From NCBI RefSeq assembly GCF_022846655.1, contig NZ_AP025667.1, positions 781,001-845,000 on the forward strand: a stretch of DNA of 64,000 nt, written 5' to 3'. Of the stretch, positions 53,704-63,741 are shown one piece after another. The position numbers were made by a program, and so were the translations under genes. Every line of letters starts with the position of its first letter. Position 1 is the first letter of the stretch. This DNA comes from Streptomyces seoulensis. GTDB lineage: Bacteria; Actinomycetota; Actinomycetes; Streptomycetales; Streptomycetaceae. The notes beneath the pieces were generated by a model. That model ran no database searches. It worked only from the letters and a program-made list of their open reading frames with translations, and was not told the origin of the DNA.

Positions 53704-54065
53704 CGCCGTCAGCGGTCCCTTCTGCCCGGCCGCGGAGGTCCCCCACTCCGCACGGGCACGTAGGCCAGTACTGCACGCATCCTCGCACCTGTCGCGGCCC
53801 TCCCGCCCGCGTCCCGGTACGAAGTGATCTTGATTGGTCAGCTCTGCCCCCAAAAGTGCCTGACCGGTGACGCGGCGGCGATCACTTGAGATCGGTCACG
53901 CACCTCGATGGGCAACCCGTGGACCGAGGTGAGCGTCTTTCCTCCGAACATGGACCGGAAGCCGCGCGTATCACTCAGGGGGCGGCTCCGGGACAGGCCA
54001 CTACAGTGGTCGGAACGCCGGAACACCGGCAGCAATCAGCGAGCAAGCAGCAGGGAGCGCGTGAC
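53704..54065. other. Divergent region between the FHA-FtsK gene and pkaA
   Basis: About 360 bases. A 12-base palindrome CCACTACAGTGG (53998-54009) contains TACAGT, a plausible -10 element for pkaA about 57 bases before its start. No other repeat or small gene is convincing; an open frame extends from pkaA to 53886 but is not expected to be translated. Confidence 0.4.
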
Positions 54066-55760
54066 GTGCGGCCAGTCGGCAGCAAGTACCTGCTCGAGGA
54101 GCCGCTCGGACGCGGCGCCACGGGCACCGTCTGGCGCGCCCGCCAGCGGGAGACGGCGGGCGCCGAGGCGGCCGTGGCCGGGCAGCCCGGCGAGACCGTC
54201 GCCATCAAGGTCCTGAAAGAGGAGCTGGCGAGCGACCCGGACATCGTGATGCGCTTCCTGCGCGAGCGCTCCGTACTGCTCCGGCTCACCCACCCCAACA
54301 TCGTCCGGGTCCGCGACCTGGTCGTCGAGGGCGATCTGCTGGCGCTCGTCATGGACCTCGTCGACGGCCCCGACTTGCACCGCTACCTGCGCGAGAACGG
54401 CACCTTCTCGCCCGTCGCCGCCGCCCTGCTCACCGCCCAGGTCGCCGACGCGCTCGCGGCCAGCCACGCCGACGGCGTCGTCCACCGCGACCTGAAGCCC
54501 GCCAACGTGCTGCTGCGCCAGTACGACGGCCAGATGTACCCGATGCTGACCGACTTCGGCATCGCCCGCCTGGCCGACTCGCCCGGCCTCACCCGCACCC
54601 ACGAGTTCGTCGGCACCCCCGCCTACGTGGCCCCGGAGTCCGCCGAGGGCCGCCCGCAGACCTCCGCCGTCGACGTCTACGGCGCCGGCATCCTGCTGTA
54701 CGAGCTGGTCACCGGGCGTCCGCCGTTCTCCGGCGCCACCGCCCTGGAGGTCCTGCACCAGCACCTGAGCGCCGAGCCGCGCCGCCCCTCCACGATCCCC
54801 GACCCGCTGTGGACGGTCATAGAGCGCTGCCTGCGCAAGAACCCCGACGAACGGCCCAGCGCCGAGAACCTCGCCCGCGCCCTGCGCGTGGTCGCCGAGG
54901 GCGTCGGGGTGCACGCCAACCCGGCGCAGATCGCCGCGGCCGAGGGCGTCGGCGCCCTCCTCGCACCCGACCCCGACCCGGCCCCCGTACCGGGCGTGCC
55001 CGGCGTGCCCGGCGCCTCCGACGCCACCCAGGTGCTGCCCCCGAACGCCGCCCAGGGGGCGTACGACCCCAACGCGGCCACCAGCTTCCTTCCGCACACC
55101 GCGGGCCCGCAGGGCGCCGCCGACCCGACCACCGTGCTCCCGAACACCGGCGCCGGCGACCCCACCTCGGTCCTGCCGCCGGTGCCCCAGGGCCGGCCCG
55201 GCCAGTACGACCCGCAGGACCCCTACGGGCAGAACCAGCAGCAGCCGGATCAGCCGCACCCCTGGCAGACCCAGTTGCGCGCCGCCCGCGACCGCAACGA
55301 GCAGACCCAGGTCCAGTACCTCGACCCGGACGAGGACCCGCTGCGCCGCCGCCCCCAGCGGCAGGCCGCCCGCCCGCAGCACCAGCCGCAGCAGCCCCGC
55401 TCGCAGCAGCCGCAGCAGCGCCCGCAGCCCCGGCGCCAGACCCCGCAGCCGCAGCAGTACGCCCCGCCGCCCCAGCCCCAGCGGTACGCCCCGCCGGAGC
55501 CGCAGCGGCCCGCGCGTGAGCCCCGTCCGCCCCGGCAGCGCAGCGCCAACCCGATGAAGATCCCCGGCCTGGGCTGCCTCAAGGGCTGCCTGTTCACGAT
55601 CCTCATCCTGGTCGTGGCGAGCTGGCTGATCTGGGAGCTGACCCCGCTGCACACCTGGGTCGGCCAGGGCAAGGGGTACTGGGACCAGCTCAGCGACTGG
55701 GCCGGCTCGGTCGGCGACTGGTTCAAGAACCTGGACAGCTCGACCGGCGGCGGCAACTGA
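54066..55760 (+). CDS. pkaA: Membrane-anchored Ser/Thr protein kinase PkaA
   Basis: A 564-residue Hanks-type kinase. The GTG at 54066 (MRPVGSKYLLEEPLG) follows AGGGAG. Catalytic residues are intact: Lys48 (VAIK), Asp142 (HRDLKPAN), Asp163 (DFG) and the GTPAYVAPE activation segment. After the kinase domain (~8-275) come a Pro/Ala region and a long Pro/Gln/Arg-rich stretch (~410-500), then one C-terminal membrane helix (CLFTILILVVASWLIWEL) and a ~40-residue outside tail. Order with the next kinase, prfB and ftsEX matches the pkaA-pkaB locus of S. coelicolor. Confidence 0.92.
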   Translation: MRPVGSKYLLEEPLGRGATGTVWRARQRETAGAEAAVAGQPGETVAIKVLKEELASDPDIVMRFLRERSVLLRLTHPNIVRVRDLVVEGDLLALVMDLVDGPDLHRYLRENGTFSPVAAALLTAQVADALAASHADGVVHRDLKPANVLLRQYDGQMYPMLTDFGIARLADSPGLTRTHEFVGTPAYVAPESAEGRPQTSAVDVYGAGILLYELVTGRPPFSGATALEVLHQHLSAEPRRPSTIPDPLWTVIERCLRKNPDERPSAENLARALRVVAEGVGVHANPAQIAAAEGVGALLAPDPDPAPVPGVPGVPGASDATQVLPPNAAQGAYDPNAATSFLPHTAGPQGAADPTTVLPNTGAGDPTSVLPPVPQGRPGQYDPQDPYGQNQQQPDQPHPWQTQLRAARDRNEQTQVQYLDPDEDPLRRRPQRQAARPQHQPQQPRSQQPQQRPQPRRQTPQPQQYAPPPQPQRYAPPEPQRPAREPRPPRQRSANPMKIPGLGCLKGCLFTILILVVASWLIWELTPLHTWVGQGKGYWDQLSDWAGSVGDWFKNLDSSTGGGN

Positions 55761-55879
55761 GACCCCCGCTCTGGGGACTTGTCGACACCCAGCGGGTGAT
55801 TTCCGGCTCCGCGGTGAAGGCGGGCCCGACGGCCGCGTAGTTTTGTCGACCGGGGCAACACGCGTCTGTGGGAGCAGTC

Positions 55880-57097
55880 TTGGCACGGAAGATCGGCAGC
55901 CGGTACACCGCCAACCAGATCCTGGGGCGGGGCAGCGCGGGGACAGTGTGGCTGGGCGAGGGACCGGACGGCCCCGTCGCCGTCAAGCTGCTGCGCGAGG
56001 ACCTCGCCTCCGACCAGGAGCTGGTCGGCCGCTTCGTCCAGGAGCGCACCGCGCTGCTCGGTCTCGAGCACCCGCACATCGTCACCGTGCGCGACCTGGT
56101 GGTCGACGGCAACGACCTCGCCCTGGTGATGGACATCGTCCGCGGCACCGACCTGCGCACCCGCCTGGAGCGCGAGCGCCGCCTCGCGCCCGAGGCCGCG
56201 GTGGCGATCGTCGCCGACGTCGCGGACGGCCTCGCCGCCGCGCACGCCGCCGGTGTCGTCCACCGGGACGTCAAGCCCGAGAACATCCTCCTCGACATGC
56301 GCGGTCCGCTCGGCCCCGGCGGCGCCCACCCGGCGCTGCTCACCGACTTCGGCGTGGCCAAGCTCATCGACTCGCCCAAGCGCACCCGCGCCACGAAGAT
56401 CATCGGCACCCCCGACTACCTCGCCCCCGAGATCGTCGAGGGCCTGCCCCCGCGCGCCGCCGTGGACATCTACGCCCTGGCCACGGTCCTCTACGAACTG
56501 CTCGCGGGCTTCACCCCGTTCGGCGGCGGCCACCCCGGCGCGGTGCTCCGCAGACACGTCACCGAGACCGTCGTACCGCTGCCCGGCATCCCCGAGGAGC
56601 TCTGGCAGCTCCTCGTCCAGTGCCTGGCCAAGGGCCCCGCCTCCCGCCTGCGCGCCTCCGAACTCGCCGCCCGCCTGCGTGAGCAACTGCCGACCCTCGA
56701 AGGCATCCCTCCGCTGGAGGTGGACGAGCCCGACCCCGAGGCCGCCCCGGAGGAGCCCCCGCCGCCGCTCCCCACGGGCGAGCCGGTCCGCCGCAGGGGC
56801 GCGGTCTCCCTGGTCCCCGGCGCCAAGCCCGACTCCAACCGCGACACCCACACCTCCATGCGCGTCCCCGCCCCCGACGAACTCGCGGGCGGCGCCCACG
56901 GCACGGCCCGGGCCCCGCGCGCCCCCGGCGCCCCCCGCCCCGGCTCGGCCCGCCACCGGGCGGCGGCCCGCCGCCGGAGGATCACGCTGACCGTGGCGGG
57001 GGTCCTGCTGGCAGCAGCGGTGGGAGCGGGCGCGTGGGCGGCGACGAGCGGAGGGGACGAGGCTCCGGCTCCGGCGCGGAGCACCTCGGCACCGTGA
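55880..57097 (+). CDS. pkaB: Membrane-anchored Ser/Thr protein kinase PkaB
   Basis: A 405-residue kinase starting [13 protein letters not shown] at a TTG with GGGAG 7 bases upstream; a GTG at 55868 would add four residues and overlap that site. Lys36 (VAVK), Asp130 (HRDVKPEN), Asp156 (DFG) and GTPDYLAPE are intact. A Pro/Arg linker precedes one C-terminal membrane helix (~365-388) and a short outside tail. It lies 120 bases after pkaA; the two kinase domains are alike and probably arose by duplication. Targets are unknown. Confidence 0.92.
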   Translation: MARKIGSRYTANQILGRGSAGTVWLGEGPDGPVAVKLLREDLASDQELVGRFVQERTALLGLEHPHIVTVRDLVVDGNDLALVMDIVRGTDLRTRLERERRLAPEAAVAIVADVADGLAAAHAAGVVHRDVKPENILLDMRGPLGPGGAHPALLTDFGVAKLIDSPKRTRATKIIGTPDYLAPEIVEGLPPRAAVDIYALATVLYELLAGFTPFGGGHPGAVLRRHVTETVVPLPGIPEELWQLLVQCLAKGPASRLRASELAARLREQLPTLEGIPPLEVDEPDPEAAPEEPPPPLPTGEPVRRRGAVSLVPGAKPDSNRDTHTSMRVPAPDELAGGAHGTARAPRAPGAPRPGSARHRAAARRRRITLTVAGVLLAAAVGAGAWAATSGGDEAPAPARSTSAP

Positions 57098-57317
57098 GGG
57101 CGGGTGCCATCCGGCCCGGGTCAGCCCTATCGGGGGGCCATGCAGCCCAGGTCAGGCATCACTCGGCCCGTCCGGCGTTCGAGGACGAGGCCCCTGGGGG
57201 CCGACAGCGGGGGCCCGGGGGCGCAGCCCCTGGTACGCCCGCCCCGACGTCCCGCACCATGGTGGGCCGGACCGTCGGCGACCTACCGCACCCGGCGGAG
57301 CCGTTACGCTGGGGGGC

Positions 57318-58424
57318 GTGGCAGTCGTCGATGTATCCGAAGAGCTGAAGTCCCTCTCCTCGACCATGGAGTCGATCGAGGCCGTCCTGGACCTCGATGG
57401 CCTGAGGGCACAAATCGCCGTGCTCGAGGAGCAGGCGGCCGCGCCGTCCCTGTGGGACAACCCGGACGAGGCGCAGAAGATCACCAGCAAGCTCTCCCAC
57501 CTCCAGGCCGAGGTCAGGAAGGCGGAGGCGCTGCGCGGCCGGATCGACGATCTCGCCGTGCTCTTCGAGATGGCCGAGGAGGAGGACGACCCGGACACCC
57601 TCGCCGAGGCCGAGTCCGAGCTGGTCCTGGTGAAGAAGGCGCTGGACGAGATGGAGGTCCGTACCCTCCTGTCCGGCGAGTACGACTCCCGCGAGGCGCT
57701 GGTCAACATCCGTGCCGAGGCGGGCGGCGTCGACGCCGCCGACTTCGCCGAGCAGCTCCAGCGCATGTACCTGCGCTGGGCCGAGCGCCACGGCTACAAG
57801 ACGGAGATCTACGAGACGTCGTACGCCGAAGAGGCCGGCATCAAGTCGACCACCTTCGCCGTCCAGATCCCGTACGCGTACGGCACGCTCTCGGTCGAGC
57901 AGGGCACGCACCGCCTGGTGCGCATCTCGCCCTTCGACAACCAGGGCCGCCGCCAGACGTCCTTCGCGGGCGTCGAGGTGCTCCCGGTCGTGGAGCAGAC
58001 CGACCACGTCGAGATCGACGAGTCCGACCTGCGCATCGACGTCTACCGCTCCTCGGGTCCCGGCGGCCAGGGCGTCAACACGACGGACTCCGCGGTCCGC
58101 CTCACCCACCTCCCCACCGGCATCGTGGTCTCCTGCCAGAACGAGCGCTCCCAGATCCAGAACAAGGCCACGGCGATGAACGTGCTGCAGGCCAAGCTGC
58201 TGGAGCGGCAGCGCCAGGAGGAGCGGGCCAAGATGGACGCCCTCAAGGGCGACGGCGGCAGCTCGTGGGGCAACCAGATGCGTTCGTACGTCCTGCACCC
58301 GTACCAGATGGTCAAGGACCTGCGCACCGAGTTCGAGGTCGGCAACCCGCAGGCCGTGCTCGACGGTGAGATCGACGGTTTTCTCGAGGCCGGAATTCGC
58401 TGGCGCAAGCAGCAGGAGAAGTAA
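57318..58424 (+). CDS. prfB: Peptide chain release factor 2
   Basis: A 368-residue class I release factor starting at a GTG. The SPF tripeptide (RISPFDN), which reads UGA and UAA stops, and the GGQ motif at 249-251 are present. The reading frame is continuous: the programmed +1 frameshift found in E. coli prfB is absent, as in many actinobacteria. Length is normal. A near-perfect terminator follows, so expression seems independent of the next gene. Confidence 0.97.
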   Translation: MAVVDVSEELKSLSSTMESIEAVLDLDGLRAQIAVLEEQAAAPSLWDNPDEAQKITSKLSHLQAEVRKAEALRGRIDDLAVLFEMAEEEDDPDTLAEAESELVLVKKALDEMEVRTLLSGEYDSREALVNIRAEAGGVDAADFAEQLQRMYLRWAERHGYKTEIYETSYAEEAGIKSTTFAVQIPYAYGTLSVEQGTHRLVRISPFDNQGRRQTSFAGVEVLPVVEQTDHVEIDESDLRIDVYRSSGPGGQGVNTTDSAVRLTHLPTGIVVSCQNERSQIQNKATAMNVLQAKLLERQRQEERAKMDALKGDGGSSWGNQMRSYVLHPYQMVKDLRTEFEVGNPQAVLDGEIDGFLEAGIRWRKQQEK

Positions 58425-58445
58425 GTTTGTCGACATGACAACCTG

Positions 58446-58480
58446 AAAGAACTGCCGTCCTCGGGGCGGCAGTTCTTTTG
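58446..58480 (+). terminator. Strong intrinsic terminator after prfB
   Basis: AAAGAACTGCCG (58446-58457) and CGGCAGTTCTTT (58467-58478) pair perfectly over 12 bases around a 9-base loop and run into a short T tract, 21 bases after the prfB stop. Confidence 0.92.
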
Positions 58481-58751
58481 TTTCTGGGTTTTAGGTCACA
58501 GTCACAGCAGCCAACTCCCGGCAAACGCCCTCCCATAGGACATTGCGCCCGCAACGGCCTTGACGATGCTTTGGAAAATGGGAAAGGTGAAACGCGGCAT
58601 GCGTATCCGTGGGGCGCATGTGAACCGGGGGAACGGGAGAGTGCCGGGTGCCGACGCGACAGTCGGGCCCGGCGTCGTCAGCCACCTCCGTCGAGCACGG
58701 CCCGCCCCATGCGCAGCCACATCGACAACAGCTACTGGGGGTAGCAGACAT
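58481..58751 (+). other. Upstream region of the LAxTG surface-protein gene
   Basis: About 270 bases without a gene. TTGACG at 58560-58565 is a possible -35 element, but no matching -10 sequence is clear. The stretch 58570-58595 is A/G-rich. The leader to the start codon would be long (over 150 bases). Confidence 0.35.
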
Positions 58752-59549
58752 ATGACGAAGAAGACGCGCGTCCGCGTCGCACGTATAGCCGCCGGCGCCG
58801 TGATCGCGGCCGGCGCCTCGCTGATGGTGGCCGGCGTCGCCTCGGCCGACCCGGGGCAGCCCAACCCCGACCCTTCCTGCACGATCGGCACCTGCACCGA
58901 GCCGGACCCCGGCGGCGACACCGACGGTGGCGCGACCGACGGGGGTGCCACGGACGGTGGGGCCACTGACGGCGGCGCGACCGACGGCGGTGCCACGGAC
59001 GGCGGCGCGACCGATGGTGGCGCGACCGACGGCGGCCTCATCGGCGGCCTCATCGGTGGCAACGACACCACGGGCGGCAACGGCGCCAACGGTGGCAACG
59101 GCACCAACGGTGGCAACGACACCACGGGCGGCTCGAACACCACGGGTGGCAACGACACCACCGGCGGCAACGGCACCACGGGTGGCTCGGACACCACGGG
59201 CGGCACCTCGACCACCGGTGGCACCTCGACCACCGGCGGCGACTCCACCGGTGGCACCTCCACCACGGGCGGCACCTCGACCACCGGCGGCTCCACGACC
59301 GGTGGCACCGGCACCACCCCCGACGGCGGCGGCAACGACAACGTCTCCCAGGAGGAGGGCACCTCCGCCCTCACCGACACCGGCTCGGACACCGCTCCGC
59401 AGCAGACCGGCAACGGCAAGCAGCTCGCCGAGACCGGTGCCGGCCAGACCACCTTCCTGCTGGTGGGCGCCGCGACGATGATCGCGGGCGGCGTCGCCTT
59501 CCGCGTCCTGCCGCGCCTGGCGGACAACCGCGGCGGCACGGCCGCCTGA
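58752..59549 (+). CDS. LAxTG-anchored repeat-rich surface protein
   Basis: A 265-residue secreted protein. A signal peptide (residues ~1-32, cleavage after VASA) is followed by a short segment with two cysteines, eight tandem five-residue units TDGGA (last one TDGGL) at ~57-96, a LIGGLIGG link, and a Gly/Thr/Asn/Ser region with about fifteen TTGG-type units. The C-terminus has LAETG at 225-229, a hydrophobic helix and an Arg-containing tail: the sorting signal of class E sortases, which attach proteins to the Streptomyces wall. No catalytic domain exists; a wall stalk, adhesin or surface-layer role is possible. Repeats may vary in number among strains. Confidence 0.85.
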   Translation: MTKKTRVRVARIAAGAVIAAGASLMVAGVASADPGQPNPDPSCTIGTCTEPDPGGDTDGGATDGGATDGGATDGGATDGGATDGGATDGGATDGGLIGGLIGGNDTTGGNGANGGNGTNGGNDTTGGSNTTGGNDTTGGNGTTGGSDTTGGTSTTGGTSTTGGDSTGGTSTTGGTSTTGGSTTGGTGTTPDGGGNDNVSQEEGTSALTDTGSDTAPQQTGNGKQLAETGAGQTTFLLVGAATMIAGGVAFRVLPRLADNRGGTAA

Positions 59550-59600
59550 AGGTAGCCGAATCGTCACTCCACGCCACCGCGCGGCGGAGACGGCGAAGAG

Positions 59601-59636
59601 AAGGGCCCGGAGCGCATCCAAGCGCTCCGGGCCCTT
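59601..59636. terminator. Bidirectional hairpin terminator
   Basis: AAGGGCCCGGAGCGC (59601-59615) and GCGCTCCGGGCCCTT (59622-59636) pair perfectly over 15 bases with a 6-base loop, between the LAxTG gene and the convergent zinc-ribbon gene; a T/C-rich stretch follows. Confidence 0.92.
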
Positions 59637-59667
59637 CTTCCTGTCCTACAGCCCCGCAGGGCCCCGT

Positions 59668-59862
59668 CTAGACGGTCTGGTGCGCCAGGATCGCCATCAG
59701 CGCGATCAGCACCAACAGGAGCGCGATCAGCGCCGCCGGGCTCACCCCGGCGAGGAAGCCCGCCTGCTGCTGCAGCCGCTCACGGCTCGCACGGCACACC
59801 GGACACCGGCCCTCGTTCACGGGGGCCGCGCAGTTAGCGCACACCAACCGGTCGTACGTCAT
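59668..59862 (-). CDS. Small zinc-ribbon membrane protein
   Basis: A 64-residue protein starting [11 protein letters not shown]. Two CxxC pairs (Cys8/Cys11 and Cys20/Cys23) form a zinc ribbon, and residues ~40-61 ([16 protein letters not shown]) form one membrane helix. It sits divergent from ftsE, which suggests but does not show a link with cell division. No function is known. Start choice is supported by the position of the zinc motif at the N-terminus. Confidence 0.75.
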   Translation of the reverse strand: MTYDRLVCANCAAPVNEGRCPVCRASRERLQQQAGFLAGVSPAALIALLLVLIALMAILAHQTV

Positions 59863-60097
59863 GCGCTCGCCCTCCTCGTGCCAGGCCCTCAACCCCGTAC
59901 AACGCCGACGGGAACGAGAACGTTCCCCCTCCACTCTGCCAGGTTCCCCCCGAAAGAGCGCGGGCGCCCGGGAAAGCGGGAGGAGCCGCCCGTACAAAAA
60001 CCCACAAGTGTCGCCCAACCGCAACCGGGCCCTGCGTAGGCACTCCCGGTTCGCGTATGGTCACGCTCATCATCCCCCGGCGACCCGTGGTGCATCC

Positions 60098-60787
60098 GTG
60101 ATCCGATTCGACAGTGTCTCCAAGGTCTACCCCAAGCAGACCCGCCCAGCCCTCAGGGAGGTGTCCCTGGAAGTGGAGAAGGGCGAGTTCGTCTTCCTCG
60201 TGGGGTCGTCCGGCTCCGGCAAGTCGACCTTCCTCAGGCTGGTGCTCCGCGAGGAGCGGTGCAGCCACGGCCAGGTCCACGTCCTCGGCAAGGACCTCGC
60301 GCGGCTGTCCAACTGGAAGGTGCCGCAGATGCGCCGCCAGCTCGGGACGGTCTTCCAGGACTTCCGCCTGCTGCCCAACAAGACGGTCGCGGAGAACGTG
60401 GCCTTCGCGCAGGAGGTCATCGGCAAGTCCCGAGGCGAGATCCGCAAGTCCGTGCCCCAGGTGCTCGACCTCGTCGGGCTCGGCGGCAAGGAGGACCGCA
60501 TGCCGGGCGAGTTGTCCGGCGGTGAGCAGCAGCGCGTCGCCATCGCGCGGGCGTTCGTCAACCGGCCCAAGCTCCTGATCGCCGACGAGCCCACCGGCAA
60601 CCTCGACCCGCAGACCTCCGTCGGCATCATGAAGCTGCTCGACCGCATCAACCGGACGGGCACCACCGTCATCATGGCGACGCACGACCAGAACATCGTG
60701 GACCAGATGCGCAAGCGCGTCATCGAGCTGGAGAAGGGCCGCCTCGTGCGTGACCAGGCCCGCGGCGTCTACGGCTACCAGCACTAA
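60098..60787 (+). CDS. ftsE: Cell-division ATPase FtsE
   Basis: A 229-residue ABC ATPase starting at a GTG ([13 protein letters not shown]). Walker [10 protein letters not shown] is at 36-44, with Q-loop VFQDFRLLP, signature LSGGEQQRV, Walker [14 protein letters not shown] and switch His (MATHD). FtsE with FtsX forms a membrane complex that controls peptidoglycan hydrolases at division rather than moving a substrate. ftsX starts 34 bases later. Confidence 0.97.
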   Translation: MIRFDSVSKVYPKQTRPALREVSLEVEKGEFVFLVGSSGSGKSTFLRLVLREERCSHGQVHVLGKDLARLSNWKVPQMRRQLGTVFQDFRLLPNKTVAENVAFAQEVIGKSRGEIRKSVPQVLDLVGLGGKEDRMPGELSGGEQQRVAIARAFVNRPKLLIADEPTGNLDPQTSVGIMKLLDRINRTGTTVIMATHDQNIVDQMRKRVIELEKGRLVRDQARGVYGYQH

Positions 60788-60821
60788 GCAAGTTCACGAC
60801 GGAAAGGCTTGACCAGACGCC

Positions 60822-61742
60822 ATGCGCGCCCAGTTCGTCATGTCGGAGATCGGTGTCGGTCTCCGCCGCAACCTGACGATGACCTTCGCCGTCATCGTCT
60901 CCGTCGCCCTGTCCCTGGCCCTCTTCGGCGGCTCCCTGATGATGAGCGACCAGGTGAGCACCATGAAGGGCTACTGGTACGACAAGGTCAACGTCTCGAT
61001 CTTCCTCTGCAACAAGAGCGACGCCCAGTCCGACGTCAACTGCGCCAAGGGCGCGGCCACCGAGGACCAGAAGAAGCAGATCCAGGCCGACCTCGGCAAG
61101 ATGTCCTCCATCGTGGAGAAGGTCACCTACGAGTCGCAGGACACGGCGTACAAGCACTACAAGGAGCAGTTCGGCAACTCCCCGCTGGCCAGCTCGCTGA
61201 CGCCGGACCAGATGCAGGAGTCGTACCGGATCAAGCTCAAGGACCCGCAGAAGTACCAGGTGATCGCCACCGCGTTCAACGGGCGGGCCGGTGTGCAGTC
61301 GGTCCAGGACCAGCGGAGCATCCTCGACAACCTCTTCCAGTTGCTCAACCTGATGAACCGCGCCGCGCTGTTCCTGATGGCGCTGATGCTGTTCGTGGCG
61401 CTGCTGCTGATCGTCAACACCGTCCGCGTTTCGGCGTTCAGCCGCCGCCGGGAGACCGGCATCATGCGGCTGGTCGGTGCCTCCGGCTTCTACATCCAGG
61501 CGCCGTTCATCATGGAGGCCGCGGTCGCCGGTCTCATCGGCGGCAGCCTCGCGTGCGTCTTCCTGGTGCTGGGCCGGTACTTCACCATCGACCACGGCAT
61601 GGCCCTGTCGAGCAAGCTGACGCTCATCAACTTCATCGGCTGGGACTCGGTGTTGACCAAGCTGCCGCTGATCCTCGCGACCAGCGTGCTGATGCCTTCC
61701 CTGGCGGCGTTCTTCGCGTTGCGCAAGTACCTGAAGGTGTGA
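60822..61742 (+). CDS. ftsX: Cell-division membrane protein FtsX
   Basis: A 306-residue protein with a cytoplasmic start, helix 1 (~20-42), an outside domain of ~130 residues (with CNKSDAQSDVNC cysteines) and three C-terminal helices around MALMLFVALLLIVNTV and later segments, ending ALRKYLKV. FtsX relays FtsE ATP hydrolysis to cell-wall hydrolases through its outside loop. A probable partner is a secreted peptidoglycan hydrolase; none is adjacent. The two loop cysteines may form a disulfide. Confidence 0.96.
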   Translation: MRAQFVMSEIGVGLRRNLTMTFAVIVSVALSLALFGGSLMMSDQVSTMKGYWYDKVNVSIFLCNKSDAQSDVNCAKGAATEDQKKQIQADLGKMSSIVEKVTYESQDTAYKHYKEQFGNSPLASSLTPDQMQESYRIKLKDPQKYQVIATAFNGRAGVQSVQDQRSILDNLFQLLNLMNRAALFLMALMLFVALLLIVNTVRVSAFSRRRETGIMRLVGASGFYIQAPFIMEAAVAGLIGGSLACVFLVLGRYFTIDHGMALSSKLTLINFIGWDSVLTKLPLILATSVLMPSLAAFFALRKYLKV

Positions 61743-61753
61743 CACATGCCAAG

Positions 61754-61785
61754 AGGGCCGTACAGGCATCCGTCTGTACGGCCCT
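61754..61785 (+). terminator. Hairpin terminator after ftsX
   Basis: AGGGCCGTACAG (61754-61765) and CTGTACGGCCCT (61774-61785) pair perfectly over 12 bases, 11 bases after the ftsX stop. Confidence 0.85.
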
Positions 61786-61809
61786 TCGCGTTGTCCTAGA
61801 CTCACCGCC

Positions 61810-63006
61810 ATGTCAGGCCGAGCCCTGTTCCGTCAGCCCCGCCGCAAACGCCGCGGGGCCGCCCTGACCTTGGTGTTCGCCGGAGCGCTGACCGCGGGGG
61901 CCGTGACGGGCTCCCTGCCGGGTACCGCGGAGGCCCGCCGCATGGACGCCAAGGCCGAGGCCACGCAGGGCGCCAGGGACGCCGGGAAGGGCGCGGTGCC
62001 CCGCCCCGAGGACGTGCGCCGGGCCGCCGCCGAGGCCATGGCGAAGGGCAAGTCGCCCACCGAGGCCGCCGAACAGGCCGTCAGCCGCAGCGGGGACCGC
62101 TGGGGCGCCGTCTACTCCGAGGACGAGTACGCGGAGTTCCGCGACGCGCTCGACGGCGAGTACACCGGCGTCGGACTGTGGGCGAAGCGCGAACGCGACG
62201 GCCATGTCACCGTGAGCCGTGTGCGGTCCGGCTCGCCCGCCGCCGACGCCGGCATCCGCGAGGGCGACCGGCTGCGCAGCGTCGACGGCCGCCGGGTCGA
62301 CGGCCGCCCGGTCACCGAAGTGGTCTCCCAGCTCCGCGGCGACGCCGAGGACGCGACCGCCGGCACACCGGTCACCGTCGGCATCCAGCGCGGCGCCGCC
62401 TCCTGGTCCCGGACCCTGCGCCGGGCCCGGCTCTCCACCGACCCGGTGACCGTCGCCGAGCCGGTCGACGGGGTCGCCGTGGTCCGGGTGTCCGCCTTCA
62501 CCAAGGGCTCCGCCAGGGCCGTACGGGACGCCGTCCGGCGCGCCCCCGGGAACACCGGGATCGTGCTCGACCTGCGCGGCAACTCCGGCGGCCTGGTCAC
62601 CGAGGCCGTCGCCACCGCCTCCTGCTTCCTCGACGGCGGCCTGGTCGCCACCTACGACGTGGACGGCGCCCAGCGCGCCCTGCACGCGGCCTCCGGCGGC
62701 GACACCGCCCGCCCGCTGGTCGCCCTGGTCGACGGGGGCACGATGAGCGCGGCCGAGCTGCTGACCGGCGCCCTGCAGGACCGGGGCCGGGCCGTGGTGA
62801 TCGGCTCCCGCACCTTCGGCAAGGGCTCGGTGCAGATGCCGACCGAGCTGCCGGACGGCTCGGTGGCCGAGCTGACCGTCGGCCACTACCGCACCCCCTC
62901 CGGCCACGCCGTCGACGGCCGGGGCATCACCCCTGACCTCGACGCGGGCCCCAGCGCGCTGAAGCGGGCGGAGCGGGTCCTGACGGGCCTGGGCGATCCC
63001 CGGTAG
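61810..63006 (+). CDS. S41-family carboxy-terminal processing protease with PDZ domain
   Basis: A 398-residue protease. A basic start and a hydrophobic segment (~18-40, ending ...GTAEA) form a signal peptide or anchor. A PDZ domain (~105-190; GVGLWAKRERDGHVTVSRV quoted in part) precedes the S41 catalytic domain with Ser313 (GTMSAAELL) and Lys338 (TFGKGSVQ) as the Ser-Lys dyad, 25 residues apart as in CtpA enzymes. It cuts secreted or membrane proteins at their C-termini outside the membrane. Its place between ftsX and smpB is conserved in Streptomyces; a functional tie to FtsEX-controlled wall hydrolases is possible. Confidence 0.93.
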   Translation: MSGRALFRQPRRKRRGAALTLVFAGALTAGAVTGSLPGTAEARRMDAKAEATQGARDAGKGAVPRPEDVRRAAAEAMAKGKSPTEAAEQAVSRSGDRWGAVYSEDEYAEFRDALDGEYTGVGLWAKRERDGHVTVSRVRSGSPAADAGIREGDRLRSVDGRRVDGRPVTEVVSQLRGDAEDATAGTPVTVGIQRGAASWSRTLRRARLSTDPVTVAEPVDGVAVVRVSAFTKGSARAVRDAVRRAPGNTGIVLDLRGNSGGLVTEAVATASCFLDGGLVATYDVDGAQRALHAASGGDTARPLVALVDGGTMSAAELLTGALQDRGRAVVIGSRTFGKGSVQMPTELPDGSVAELTVGHYRTPSGHAVDGRGITPDLDAGPSALKRAERVLTGLGDPR

Positions 63007-63075
63007 CGGGCCCAGGCAGCTAGCCAGGCCTCCCCGGCTAATGCGCTTCCCTCAGCCCCCCTCCATGGTGCGAAA

Positions 63076-63633
63076 ATGGCCAGCACTATGAGTAAGGGAA
63101 TGTACGTACCGAAGGAGTCCCAGCCCAAGCAGGGCGGCGCGGCCTCCGCCAGGACCAAGGACGGCAAGCGCAAGATCGTCGCCCAGAACAAGAAGGCCCG
63201 GCACGACTACGCGATCATCGACACCTACGAGGCCGGGATCGTGCTGTCCGGCACCGAGGTGAAGTCGCTGCGCCAGGGACGGGCCTCGCTGGCCGACGGC
63301 TTCGTCCAGATCGACGGGAACGAGGCGTGGCTGCACAACGCCCACATCCCCGAGTACAGCCAGGGCACCTGGACCAACCACTCCGTGCGCCGCAAGCGCA
63401 AGCTGCTCCTGCACCGCGAGGAGATCGACAAGCTGGAGGCGAAGTCCCAGGAGACGGGTCACACGATCGTGCCCCTCGCCCTGTACTTCAAGGACGGCCG
63501 GGCGAAGGCGGAGATCGCGCTGGCCCGGGGAAAGAAGGAGTACGACAAGCGGCAGACCCTGCGCGAGAAGCAGGACCGGCGCGAGTCGGACCGGGCGATC
63601 GCGGCCGCCAAGCGCAAGCAGCGCGGCTCCTAG
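63076..63633 (+). CDS. smpB: tmRNA-binding protein SmpB
   Basis: SmpB, needed with tmRNA to rescue stalled ribosomes. The OB-fold core ([33 protein letters not shown] quoted in part) and the conserved basic C-terminal tail ([14 protein letters not shown]) are intact. Starts at 63076, 63088 (MSKGMYVP) and 63100 (MYVPKES) are all in frame and none has a proper ribosome site, so the N-terminus is uncertain; homologues I recall begin near MYVPKES. ssrA follows about 110 bases downstream in the same direction, so both partners are neighbours. Confidence 0.95.
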   Translation: MASTMSKGMYVPKESQPKQGGAASARTKDGKRKIVAQNKKARHDYAIIDTYEAGIVLSGTEVKSLRQGRASLADGFVQIDGNEAWLHNAHIPEYSQGTWTNHSVRRKRKLLLHREEIDKLEAKSQETGHTIVPLALYFKDGRAKAEIALARGKKEYDKRQTLREKQDRRESDRAIAAAKRKQRGS

Positions 63634-63741
63634 CAGGCCCGCCGGGAATAGGCTGGCACTGTCGTACGTTGGTCACGTACGATGGAACCGCACCCCATCG
63701 AGGGTGCACGCCTCCTGCGGGGGGCATTGAAAAAACAACAT

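Noticed and set aside
57318..58424. Programmed +1 frameshift in prfB
   Set aside because: The reading frame is continuous from the GTG start to the stop with no internal TGA at the usual site.
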